Assembly: GCA_023105745.1 (NCBI GenBank)
Contig: JALGQZ010000004.1
Coordinates: forward strand, 31,927,816 to 31,991,815
Source of the DNA: Austropuccinia psidii
Lineage: Eukaryota; Basidiomycota; Pucciniomycetes; Pucciniales; Sphaerophragmiaceae
Direction: 5' to 3'
DNA: 64,000 nt
The position numbers and the translations under genes were made by a program. Every line of letters starts with the position of its first letter. Position 1 is the stretch's first letter. The notes below the pieces were generated by a model. It was not told where the DNA came from, did not search any database, and was given only the letters and a program-made list of their open reading frames with translations. Of this stretch, positions 11,949 to 23,316 are shown one piece after another.

Positions 11949-13312
11949 GTACAAGAGCACAGAATTTGAGGGCTTGATGAGCACTTCACTTTGTTATGAT
12001 TCATGTTTTCCCTTCTCAAAAATAGCAAAGTTTATAAGGGCTTCAATTTTTTGATTTTTTTCTGTACATCAGTATGGAGCTTCAAAAACTTCCCAGACAT
12101 ATATTGTCTCTAGCTTAGAGGATATCTCTAATGCAATTTGACATATTTGTAGGTTTTGATTAGCTCTAAAGTTCTGTATACAACAAAGTACAGCTGAAAG
12201 AATATATGCCAAAGATACAGGGGTTTCTTTATATTACTATTTTCAAAAATCCTGTATTTTGAGAAGTGAACTGTTGAACCACGCTCTCACTTCCAATTTG
12301 GCAGATACAGGGGTGTAAAGTATCTCAAATCAAAGCTCTCACTCAGATATTCAATTTGGCTGTACTTCTGTACAGTTTTGTACAATCCCTCTTCGACTTT
12401 CTAGGCGTTCTTGGTGAAAAAGGTGGTGTAATGGTATCTCCTTATGTAGGAGTGCTACAGAGAAATGAATAATACCATTGGATAGCTCCTCCTGAGTGTT
12501 ACAAGAAAAACACAATTTTTTCAGGGTTTTCATCAAATATGCATAATTTAGATGACAGGTGAAAATTGGGGCTTTTCCTTATTTGGCCTGATCTTTGTCT
12601 TTCCTTATCCTATTTTGGTAAGATTGGTATATTTATATTTCATGAGTATTCCTGCCTATATTTTACCTGTATAGGCTATATTTGTCCAATAATATTTATA
12701 TAATCATTTATGGTATGTTGACAGTCATGCTGATTCTTTTTTTTGAGTTACAGTCTGACACTCACTTAGAGCTATCCAATGGTATTATCAATTTTTCTGT
12801 AGAGCTCGTATTTCAGGAAATACAATTATAGCCACTTTTTCACCAAAGAAACCCATTACAGTCTAAGAGGCCTTGTACAAAACTGTACAAATGTATAACA
12901 AAATTCAAGATCCAAATGAGAGATTTGATTTCAGATACCACAGACCTCTGCATCTCCCTAATTGAAAAAGGGATATTTTTTAAAAGGCTTATTACTGATA
13001 ATGCAGGATATCTGAAGATAACAATAGCAAGAAATTCCTGTATCATTGCCATATATACATATTTACTGTAAGGTATACCAAACTTTAGAGCACATAGAGA
13101 GCTAAAATTTGGTATCATTAGAATACATATATCTTTTAAATTGGAAACGATATGTGGCTTGGAAGTTGTTGAGGCCACATACTGATGTACAAAAATGCAT
13201 CAAAAAACTTAATACCCTTAAAAATTGTGCTATCTTTGAGAAGGGTAAAAACAAAGCATACGAAATTGAAGATCTTGTTGAATTATTTAATTCTATGTAC
13301 TTTTATTCTTGA

Positions 13313-13436
13313 TAAATCAAAAAAATTCAGCAATATCTGTAATGAAAGGGTTGGGCCGGTACTGGTATGTACCAAACCTGTACTAACCATTACTGGCTTA
13401 ATACTTAAAATCATGGTATTTTAAAGGTTCATCCCA
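13313..13436 (-). repeat. Right terminal inverted repeat
   Basis: Reverse complement partner of 11817-11948, including GTACTGGTATGTACC and CATGGTATTTTAAAGG. Confidence 0.6.
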
Positions 13437-13443
13437 CGCAGAA

Positions 13444-15362
13444 TGTGAGCCTTGAGGTATATTTTACATACCCAAATAAGCCAAAGTTATCTTAAAAATA
13501 AATTGTGAATTATGCACAACCCATAAGTCATGCAAATATTCAAAATTAATATTTTTTGATTTGAGAAAAGATGAATAATGTTTTATTGAGCAAGTAAATC
13601 CATTGATTTAAGGCCAGATTTAGATTCTACACAAAGGTCCACCTAGGGTAGCTCCATAGAGTGAATAAGCTCAAATAAACTCTTTGAGGTGGTAATATGG
13701 AAAATACTTCATTACCACATGACCAATACCACATAAAAGATCCATGAAAATTTTTGTTTTTCTCAATTTCATGCCAAAATAATGAGAATGTGAGAAATAC
13801 CATGTTACATATACACTTTGAATAGTGTTATGCATGTTTTGGGCACTTAATACTATGGTATTCTTACATTTACTTTTGGGACACCCATAGTGGATATCTC
13901 ACTTGAAGCTTCAAATTCTATTTTGATGTAAAAAATAGGCAAGGGGGACAAAAGACATCAAAAAGAGCCAGGGTACCAAACTTCTGAGGCCTCTGAGGCA
14001 TGGACATAGCCAAAGCTTGGATCCATGGTTGATCTTGTCCCAATTAGTAAATTAAAACCTTTTGGGAACTTGGTTACCATGTTACAACTACAGTAAATCA
14101 TAAGATAATTGCAAATAAGCTGCTATTTTGATGTGCCAAGGAGGTAAAGAGAAACTTATACTCCTGTAACCATGTAAATTATTAACTACTTTCCATGGAT
14201 AAACCCCAAAAGAGTAATTAAAACCCTTTTTGGACTAGTATCAAGTGATTTACCCATAGTAGCAAGCCATATACTGCTATTTGGAATTCTACATAGAAAT
14301 GAGGTAAAAACTTCAAAAATTCATTAAAAATACAATTCTTAATTAATATTTCTGAAAGCTTCAGGACCAATTAGGAACTGCTTAATCAATATAAACACCA
14401 AAAAGAATTTCCCTTTTATATGTAAAATTCAAAGGTTTACTTACAGTCCATTTTTGAAGATTCCATGTGAAACACAGAATCTTTAAAAATTTACAGAAAA
14501 TACATTCTGTGATTAAATTTCCAATAAAATTTATGACTTTGAGAGATCAATTATTTTTTTGGAATAAAAGAAGATTTACAGTTGTTACTCCTTTTATTCT
14601 TAACCATAAATGGGTTGGTAGTCATGTAAAAGCCTCAATTAAGTAATTATGATAATCTTACGTGACAACAGATGATGCAATCAATAATCCAAAAAGGTTT
14701 TTTGTTTTCTCACTAACTGGGTTTTTAGTTTGATCCATGGAATGCCTCTGTGAGCCGTCTTAGACTTAAAAGAGGCCTCCTCTTGCTGTTTTTTCCAAAT
14801 CATCACTTTATTCCATTACACCTTTATTACAAACAAGTATGTATTAGTTAAATCTTGTCTTAAGTGTTATAGATATTTTAGAATCAATCAGAAAGACGTG
14901 AAATCATAGAAATCAACTATATATTGTTGTAATAGTGTTATAAATCAATTTTTATCAATTAAAATCCACAATTCTACATCAAATCTCTCTACTATTACCT
15001 TCTAAAAAGTTCATTGGATTAATAGTGAGTGATTTATCTTAATTCTTAAAGTTTTTCTCTAAAAATAGCTTTCTTCAAGAGCTATCTTTAAAATTATTCT
15101 TGTAAAAGACAATTATATATTCAAATAATTCTGTTATTTTAATAAAAGAAGTTTTTATTATTAAATCCTTCTTGTAATTGATTCTTGTAGCCAATTACTG
15201 CTTACTGTTATAATAATTAGTAGTGTATAAAATGTAAAAGAAATAATTCTTTAATTATTTAATTGTGGTTATAATAAGTGTTTATTATCAACTTCATAAG
15301 AACAGTCATAGTACTGTTGATTAATAGTAATATTATCAACAGTTTCATAGATACATCTTACA
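13444..15362 (+). repeat. 5' LTR of C1
   Basis: 1919 bases from TGTGAGCCTTGAGG to GATACATCTTACA, followed directly by the primer-binding motif. The first 40 bases resemble the family A LTR start, so the two families are related. A minus-strand copy lacking its first roughly 75 bases is at 31343-33140. Confidence 0.8.
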
Positions 15363-15380
15363 TTTGGGGTCCTGGCTGTG
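15363..15380 (+). other. Primer-binding-site-like motif of C1
   Basis: TTTGGGGTCCTGGCTGTG directly follows the LTR end, matching in place and largely in sequence the motif of families A and F. 15381-15958 beyond it is an AT-rich leader with no gene. Confidence 0.6.
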
Positions 15381-15958
15381 TTTTTTGAACCTTGTACCCT
15401 TAATTAATATATGTTTAAGTTCTAAAATATATTAATTTAATAATTTTCTTTCTTTAAATTTGAAATTAAAATAAGTTTTATTTTTGTAATTGTTTTTAAG
15501 ATCTTTTTCATTGAGGAATTTGGTTTAATTTTATACTATTTTTACATGTGGCTTTTTCACATCCAACAACTTATAAAATTATTCTTTGAGTTACTCTGAA
15601 TTAATTTTGAATCAAAATCTTGAATTTTGATTTTTCCTTTAAAAAGAATAATCTTTTTAATATTAAAAAATAATAAAACTTACAAAAATATTTAAATTTT
15701 TTGAAAAAAAGCATAAAAATAATTTTTTCTTTTATCAATTTTTCCTAGTGTATTTAATAAAATACAGTGCATCTGTTGATAAGCTCAGTAAGAGATAGAT
15801 TACTAGTCTCAAATCTTCAAAAGCAGATTCTGAAATGAGAATTGAAGTGCAAATCGCTAAAAGAGGCACTCCATTCAGAAAAGAGCAAGCTAAATTACCA
15901 CCCAAAGGTGTGTGGTTCTATCCTTTTATTTTAATTTTTCTCTTGAATTAATGTGAAA

Positions 15959-17667
15959 ATGGTGCATACCAGAAATGGAAGAAACTATTCAGTCCAGCCA
16001 GATGTATGTGGACAAGGAAGAGGCAAGACCAGTCCAGAAGTGCCAAATATTCCTCAAGAAAGACACATATGGAGGATTCCAGAGTTGCCCCCCATTCCCC
16101 AAGGTCTGTACCCACAAACTTTGATGTGAATTCTGAATCTGGATTGATTCATGATAATGTTTTAAGGGCTGAACCACTTTCAAGTGGCAGCAATAGAAAT
16201 TTATCAATGCCAATACAAAAATTGGTTCAGAGCAGCCAATAAAGAGGAATGGGAAATATGCCCAAGCCTTTGGCAGGGGCCTCTGAACTCCTACTTACAC
16301 ATCAAGAGCTTTCTGGGTCAGGAGGAGACCATAGAACTCTCAGGAGGTTGGAGCCCATTGTCTTGCAAAGACAAGGTCAAAAAGATAAAAAATTGGTTGA
16401 AGAACCAAAGTCTTTTATCCAAGATCAGAAGAAGGAATTGGAAATGACTCCAGCTTTGGAGACAGAAGCCCAAGTGGTGTCTACCAGCTCCAGAAGTGTC
16501 CAAAGACAAGCCCAAAGCACCCCAGAAGAAGCAGAGAGGTCGCAAGAACCATCAAGGAAAGGGCATAGGCAAAGCCAATTGGCACAGACCTTACCCACAA
16601 GGGGACAGGATTCCCAAATTGGAGCTTTCAGCCATGGACAATGTCTTCAATATGGCCAGGACTCTTATGGAATTCACAGCCAAGGAGCAGGAAAGGATGG
16701 ACAGAATCTTTCCACGGAAATAATACAAGAAATAAATTTTTTTAGAACTAGTATTAATGTAGAAATTGGTAAAATTGAGGCAAAGCTACCTAAAATGACT
16801 TTGGAAATCAATGACTTGAAAAAGAATGACAAACATTCTGCTGAAATGCATAAGTATGTAATTGCCAAACTGGAATTACTTACCAATACATGTGACAGAA
16901 TTGAGAGTAAATATCATGTCCAAGATGATGAAATGGAGGTTTTTTCCACAAGAAAAATCAATTACCAACTTAGAGTTCTGAAAGACTATGTTTTGGCAGT
17001 GGCTGAGAATACAAGTCAATTTGTCACACATTTGGCAAGAAGTGACAGTGAAAGGAAGAAATTAAAAGAGGAAATAATTGCACCAGTGGAGCAAATTCAT
17101 CGGAATTATGAATCAAATCCACATATGAAAAGACATTCCACACCTTTGACTGAAGAAAACCTTTCTGTGAAAGAAAGTCTGACCCTTTTTCTAGGAGAAA
17201 ATGTTAGGTCTGCAAAAGATATTCCCAAATTGGAAGAATGGCTAAAATTCTCTGGTAAAGGAGAATACACCCATATTGAGTTCATCAGAACTATTCAAAT
17301 GTTGCAAGAAGATTTTCACATACCTGATGAAATTATAGTGGGCAAATTACACTCTATGTTTACCAGAACTGCAAAGAAATGATATTACAAGATGAGACAA
17401 GATCATGGAAAAAATGATTGGTCTTGGTGGAAATCTGAAGTGATTACCAAATGGGCCAATAATTCTTGGAGGTTTAAAATGGAAAATGATTTTGAAAGTG
17501 CCATTTTTAACTCAGAAAAGGATAAACCACTTACTTGGTTCTTGTAGCAAACAGACATATTATTTGCTTTACACCCAGATATGTCTGACACTATGATTAA
17601 TATGAAAATATTGAGAAAATGTGGGGGAGAACTGGATTATGCTATCAAGTGCAGATGTGTAGAAGTC
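15959..17667 (+). pseudogene. C1 gag with two overlapping frames, broken
   Basis: An ATG at 15959 opens a frame with TRNGRNYS, comparable to the TRSGASYN start seen in family A. One frame (16184-16447 and 16496-16723) aligns with family A ORF1: NSYLHIKSFLG against NSYLTVRKFLG, and DRIPKLELSAMDNVFNMART against its C-terminus. The frame one base back (16249-17382) carries the coiled-coil-like segment and capsid start (LEEWLKFSGKGEYTHIEFI). It stops at TGA 17380-17382 where Trp is expected, then continues to 17667 (WSWWKSEVITKWANNSWRF). Two or more lesions; not functional. The shared two-frame layout is what links C1 to family A. Confidence 0.75.
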
Positions 17668-19474
17668 TGTGAGCCTTAGAGGTAATTTCATATACCCAAA
17701 AGACCACAAATAAAAAATAACATATTAATATAAATAAAATAAATTTATTTATATTATTGAAATAAAAATAAAAATACAAATATAAAATTATATTAAAAAT
17801 AAAAAATTAATTACAATTTAAAAATAAAATTACATTAAATTTTGTAATTACAAAATTACATTTATACTTGAAAAAATTAAGTAAAAATGAAATTTTAACA
17901 AAATTGTAAAAAAATAAATAAATTTGGAAAAAAGTTGAATAAAAATTATTATAACTTTTTATCCAATAAATAAACATATAAAAATTATTTCACCATTGGA
18001 TTCCTCATAAAAAATCAGGTGGGGTCACCTCTGAGTGAAATTCTTGTAACTCAACTCTAAATAAGCTTAAATTAAGTTTCTAGTATTTTCAATACAAAAG
18101 TCGAAAAACCTCAAAACTTTTATTTAATTCACACCACATGTGGTCTTAACCATCAATTTTTGTGTTAAAATTGAGGTGTTGTGTTTAGTTTAGAAGTTAT
18201 GAGGAATTAAAGTATTTTCAATTGAATTCAATTGAAATGTCAAAATGTGCGTGTGTATTACATAAATGAACTTTGATTTACATATGAGGTATCAATTATT
18301 ACTGTATTGTACTGTAAAATTCAATTGAATTACACATCTAAATTACAAGTATAATACATGATGAGGAATTAAAGGAAAAATAAATTGGATAGATTAAATT
18401 TGGGGGGGAAAAGGAACTCCAGCTCTAAGGGGGAGCTAGACCCCCAAAATACTTGCTGACAGGCATGGGATGTCAAAATTCACGCAAAGGTTCATCACTT
18501 TTGGCCTGGAATTGAGTTACAGGGTCTGTGGACTCAATTGATGATGAGGTTTTGATACCAACTGGGGTAGTTTTAGCTGTTGCCAAGAGGGTAAAACTAC
18601 CCTTAAGATAAAACAATCATAGTAAAAACAGTTTTAACTGGTTTCTACGCCTCTGACACACATTCTGACGTGATTTGAAGGCTCTAGGCCTGGTATTGCT
18701 ATAGTAATGGCTGATTTAAGGGTCTAAAATGGCTAAAAATGGCTAAAAATGGCGTAAACCACCCCTTTTTGGTCTAAACCAGGGTTCAATGATGCCATAA
18801 TTGGCTTTTCTGTTGTCAGACTGTTTTCACGACTGACAAGAGTAAATTTTACTTTTGGAGTAAGAGAATTGATGGCTATAAAAGAATGTCTTCTTTGCCC
18901 CGCTATTCTCTTCATGTTAGAACCTTTTCCTTTTATAATTAGTTTAAACATTGTTAAACCAATCAATGAAAGATTCCAACCACCTTTTTTAAATCATTTT
19001 AAACCTTTTAACCACGTGCAAAAATCATTATAATCATTGTCTGTAACTCTTATAATCATTTTTACCCCTGACCCACCCCAAAAGTGAATTAAAGCATCTT
19101 TCATCACTGTAAACTTTATCACTTTGTTTCCAAATTCACTCTGGTCACCTTTGGGCATGTTTTCTCTTTAATATTCTTTTTAAAGACTTTTTTCTTTAAT
19201 TAATTGCTTGCAGTTCTTTGCTCAATTAATTCCAATTGAAATTGCTCTTGAAGAAATTTCTTTTGTAGCCTTAAATATCTCTTGTAGAGTATTTTTGGAT
19301 AAATTTTTATAATATTATTGTTTTATACTAATAAAGTTATAAACAATAAATTTGGCATGTTTTCTCTTAAAAATAATATTTCTTACTATTTTTAATTGAA
19401 TTTTACCTTATACAAATTTTGAGGACACGCAAAGTACTTGATTTTTAATCAAAGTTTCATATCCACCCCTTACA
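17668..19474 (+). repeat. 5' LTR of A2a (family A LTR)
   Basis: 1807 bases from TGTGAGCCTTAGAGG to CACCCCTTACA. It lacks the variants shared by the two X LTRs (it has GTGTTTAG, not GTCTTTAG). TATA-like GGCTATAAAAG near 18874 is preceded by the inverted pair TTGTCAG/CTGACAA. Confidence 0.9.
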
Positions 19475-19492
19475 TTTGGGGGCCCAGCCGTG
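19475..19492 (+). other. Primer-binding-site-like motif of A2a
   Basis: TTTGGGGGCCCAGCCGTG directly after the LTR, identical to A1. 19493-19676 is an AT-rich leader ending in a possible 3' splice site (TTAATTTTAG). Confidence 0.65.
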
Positions 19493-19709
19493 ATATTTTA
19501 CCTGTGACATATTGTTTTTACTCTTTTTAAATCTTTTTTCTTATATTGAAAAATTTAAAAACATATAAAAAATACTTATATTTTAGAAAATCGATAAAAA
19601 ATAATTTTTTTCATATTATAAGTGAGGCTTATATTTTTATTTCTTTTTTGAAATATCCTTTTTTTTACTTAATTAATTGGTTTTTTCATTAATTTTAGTG
19701 TCTGACAAC

Positions 19710-20610
19710 GTGGTAAGACAAGAAAACATTGAAACAGCCTCAACAGTCACCAGCATTATTCCTGCTACTACTATTAATTCAGACCATAATAGTACTGTTA
19801 TTGTGACTCAAAATAACCAACCTGAACCAATATCTTCTGAATTGATTAACTTGGACATAAATAATACCCTTCATAAAGCTAAGAATTTGGCCAATAGTAA
19901 GTTTTTTGACGTAAAAATACTGTTTTAAGCCTTTTTGACCATAATTATGCCTTCAACCAGGTCAGGAGCCAGCTATAACCCCTCAAGCAGCTCCCAGAAA
20001 GGGAATAGACGTGATTATGGCAGAGGCCAATCAGGTACAGAAGGAAAAGGGTCAGTTGATGACTTCCAAACAACTAAATTGGGTCATTCTGAAGCTGATA
20101 ATACCATTTTACCTCCAAAAAGAGTTGACACCGCCACAACAAGCCTCTGTGGACATATACAAAGCCAGCCACAGTGCATACAACAATGCACTTCAATTCA
20201 AGGAGTACCATATCCTTGCAGACCTGTGGAAGAATTGCATGAATTCTTACCTGACAGTGAGAAAATTCCTGGGCCATCCCAACACTTGCAAATTGCTCAA
20301 TGGATGGGATCCATTGATGGAGAAGAAAAACAAGATGCTGTTGACACTAGAATGGAGGAAAAACAACTCTCCACCACCAAAGCCAGTGCCAAAAACAGCC
20401 CCAGTGGCCAGCACCAGCAATTCCAACGTGAAAAATCAGCCACAAGTTCCAAAAAAGGGCAAAGGGAAGGCACCAGCCCCAAAACCATACAGCCAAGGAT
20501 ACAGGATTCCAAAGGTTCAGCAGGATGCCATGGAAAATGTATTTCAGATGGCCAGAACCATGATGGAATTACAGAAGAAGGAGGAAGCCAGATTAAGATT
20601 CCAGAACTGA
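19710..20610 (+). CDS. Family A ORF1, two exons, intact frame (A2a copy)
   Basis: Unknown function; an element protein lying 5' of the capsid-bearing ORF. Exon 1 (19710-19896) joins exon 2 (19961-20610) across a 64-base intron with GTAAGT at 19897 and CAACCAG ending at 19960. The joined frame has 279 codons including the stop, the same as in A1. The conserved first codon ATG of copies X and A4 is GTG here. Product: a polar N-terminus, a predicted helical middle (LADLWKNCMNSYL, LLNGWDPLMEKK), a Pro/Lys-rich linker and a C-terminal helix (VFQMARTMMELQKKEE). The frame is intact although the overlapping ORF2 is broken, and by eye half the base differences from A1 in the first 380 bases of the overlap are silent in this frame. 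The stop TGA overlaps CTG where A1 has ATG. Confidence 0.6.
19897..19960 (+). other. Intron in A2a ORF1
   Basis: Starts GTAAGT, ends CAG, 64 bases. Same ends and near-same length in the copies at 46866-46929, 38079-38142 and 57835-57899. Splicing keeps exon 1 in frame with ORF1. Confidence 0.65.
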
Positions 20611-23316
20611 TTTCTGATATATTTGATTACATCCCAGAATTGTATGATTCTATAAATGACGTGAAAAAACATCTTTCTGATAAAAATGAAACCATTTGTA
20701 ACATCATTAAAACAAACAACCTGAGTCTGTGCCAAATTAATGAAACACTTATGTGTTTTGAAAAAGCTTCAAGAACAATTAAAATTTCCAATAATGATAA
20801 TTCTTTTGGAAATAAAATTAATGAACAATCCGCCATTATTAAAGAATTAACAGATAAATATTCTAAATTCAATATTGATGACATAATTGAAACAAGAATT
20901 AAACAAGCCATAAATATTATCAAAACAGATAACAAGAAAGTCCTTGATGACATTTAAAATTCATTTACTGAAGTAAAGACATATACCATTGCCTTGAAAA
21001 AGTGTTTTGATGCTTCACAAGAACAAGTATAAAAATTATCAATGAAATTGAATCAAGTCACTGCTGCTAATACAAGACAGACAGAGTTATGGCAACAACT
21101 GACACAGAAGGAAGACATGTATAAAATTGAATAATAAATTTAATACAAAGCTTCCAACATGAATACAGAAATTCCCAAAGGTGTAGCAACAGTAAAATGA
21201 ATGACATTGAACAAATACTGAACACCTTACCAAGAATGTCTAAACCTCTGAATCAAAATGAGGGCACAAGAATTCCAAATCCACAAGTATTGGATCCTGA
21301 TAATTCACAATTAAAAAATGAATTATCCACTCCTTTTCATAACTTGGAACCATCAATGGGCCAAGCACTCTTGAAAGAAGTTCCAAAACTTAAAGAATGG
21401 CCTCACTTCAGTGGTGAAGGAGACTATGACCATATGGAATTCATTAGAGGTATTGACATGATCAAAGAGGATTTTAAATTACCAGACAGATTGGTAACAG
21501 CCGGGTTTAACACCTTGTTTACCAGATCAGCTCACAGATGGTACATCAAAATAAGACAAGCACATGGACACCAGAGTTGGACTTGGGGGAAAACCCAAAT
21601 CATCAACAAATGGGCAAATGATGCTTGGAGGTTTAAAGTTGAAACAGCCTTTGAATCTGCCAAATTTACTGCTGATAAAGACAAAGCTTTACCATGGTTT
21701 TGCCAACAAAAGGACAGATTAACAGCATTATATCCTGACATGTCAGAATTTATGATCCATAGAAAAATTCTGAGACAATGTGGAGGTGACTTAGAGCATG
21801 CTGTCAAAAGCAGGACTACTGAACAATCTTCAGCAGAGGATATTATCAATATACTAGAAGAAGTAACCACCAGAACCAAAATTGGTTCTAGTAGGGTGAA
21901 TCTCAAAACAAGGTTTAATAAACCTTGGAAAGATTCTGTGGACAAAAACCCAAAAGAAAATTATAGTAATATTAAATATAAATCTTCAGATACAGTCAGA
22001 AAATGCCATATTTGCCAAAGCACCACCCATGTAGCCAATACATGTCCAAAAAGGGGAAAAATCAATGAAATTGACATTGAAAAGGAACCAGATGCTGAAA
22101 AAGAAGACATAATTGAAGACAATTCAGACGATAAGTCATCAATATTTTCTGAATCTTCAAAAGATATAGAAAGTATCAATGCCACTTTTGACATCATGGA
22201 ATCTTATTCCCACTTGCCACAATTGAGCAAAGGTCAACTTGATTTATCAAAAGTTCAAGATGCACAACTTATGAAAACAAAACCAAACAGATGGAAAGGT
22301 TATACAGCTGGTAACTCCTGTATAACAGAAGTGGTGATTGACAACAAGCCCACCAAACTTTTGCTTGACCCAGGAGCCTTCTGCTCTTGTGTTGGAAAAT
22401 CTTTTCTTAAGACTAGTGTACCAAACTTTGAAGACCAATTGTTACCAATTGATGGTATAAAATTCAACAGTGCAAGTAATCCACTGAAAGCATTAGGAAT
22501 CTTTGAGACCAATGTCATATTCCCACACATAAATGGGAATTTAAGAATCACAGTTGAATTTGCTGTTATGGAAAATTGCTCTAGTACCCATTTTATATTG
22601 GGAAATGACTATTTAATCATGTATGGGATAGATTTGCATAACAACAAAGACAGATACTTTACTATTGGAGACAATAAGCGCCAAAAATTTGCCTTTTTAC
22701 CATTTAAAAGACAAATTACAGTAAACAAAGTATCACCAGTCAACTTAGAGTTGGAGAAATTCAAGTCTGAACAGTTAAATGAGGCTGGAATAAGCCTTCA
22801 TCTGACTGATAAACAGGAAAATGAACTTTCTTCCCTTTTGTATGACCACAGAGGAGCATTTGCTTCAGAAAAAGAACCTCTAGGAGCAATTATTGGTCAT
22901 AAGTTGACATCATTCTTAACATTGAGAGACCTTATCCACCACTCTTAAGAAGACCTGCATATCCAGAAAGTCCAAAATCAAGAGAAGCTCTAGAAATTCA
23001 TGTCAAAGAACTTCTGGACCTTGGTGTAATAAGAAAAGTAGGACACAATGAAGAAGTAGAGATAACTACGCTAGTCATAGTGGTGTGGCATAATGGAAAA
23101 TCAAGAATGGTTGGGGACTTTAGAGCTCTGAACACTTACAATGTTCCAGACAGATACCCAATACCAAAAATCCAAATTGCCCTTACTCAAATATCTCAAG
23201 CAGTGTATATAACCACTAGGGATGCCCTTAAAGGATTCCATCAAAATTTGGTGACACCAAGAGCAAGAAAATACTTGAGAATAATTGTTCATTTTGGAGT
23301 GTATGAATACTTGAGG
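20607..23316 (+). pseudogene. A2a ORF2 (capsid - protease - RT start), broken
   Basis: The Gag-Pol ORF of family A: coiled coil, capsid (WPHFSGEGDYDHMEFI), zinc knuckle CHICQSTTHVANTC, protease with DPG, and RT up to YEYLRM. Lesions by comparison with A1: TAA at 20955-20957 and 21030-21032 (both Ser in A1), a 1-base loss near 21132, and a 1-base loss near 22901. It ends abruptly at the 23316/23317 junction, inside the RT region before the YIDD box. Its frame also reads open upstream to the ATG at 19947 through the whole ORF1 overlap. Confidence 0.8.

Larger units (their letters stand above)
11817..13436. mobile_element. Non-coding element with long terminal inverted repeats
   Basis: Two inverted copies of about 125 bases bound a 1.6-kb unit, starting GGGGATTAAGC on the left and, reverse complemented, GGGATGAACC on the right. 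Shared blocks include ATACCATGATTT, TATTAAGCC and TTAGTACAGGTTT. The interior holds another inverted pair (TGTACAGTTTTGTACA near 12370, its complement near 12875) and no long reading frame. This fits a non-autonomous DNA transposon, but no target duplication could be fixed because the right side meets the C1 LTR within 8 bases. Confidence 0.55.
13444..17667 (+). mobile_element. Family C gypsy element C1: 5' LTR, leader and gag
   Basis: 5' LTR, primer-binding motif, leader and gag are present in order on the plus strand. The element is broken in gag at 17667 by family A element A2a. The base run before the LTR is CAGAA. The rest of C1 (pol and 3' LTR) is absent from the window, as expected if it was lost at the left inversion breakpoint. 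Confidence 0.8.
17668..23316 (+). mobile_element. Family A element A2a, 5' part
   Basis: 5' LTR, primer-binding motif, ORF1 and ORF2 as far as RT (residues YEYLRM). At 23317 the sequence jumps to the middle of a gag from a different family A copy. The base run before the LTR is AAGTC. No AAGTC follows the 3' LTR at 29378, and the LTR variants differ, so that LTR is not its partner. Confidence 0.8.

Noticed and set aside
13109..13424. Plus-strand frames of 67 and 79 codons in the inverted-repeat element
   Set aside because: They overlap each other and the right inverted repeat, have no motif, and are AT-biased.
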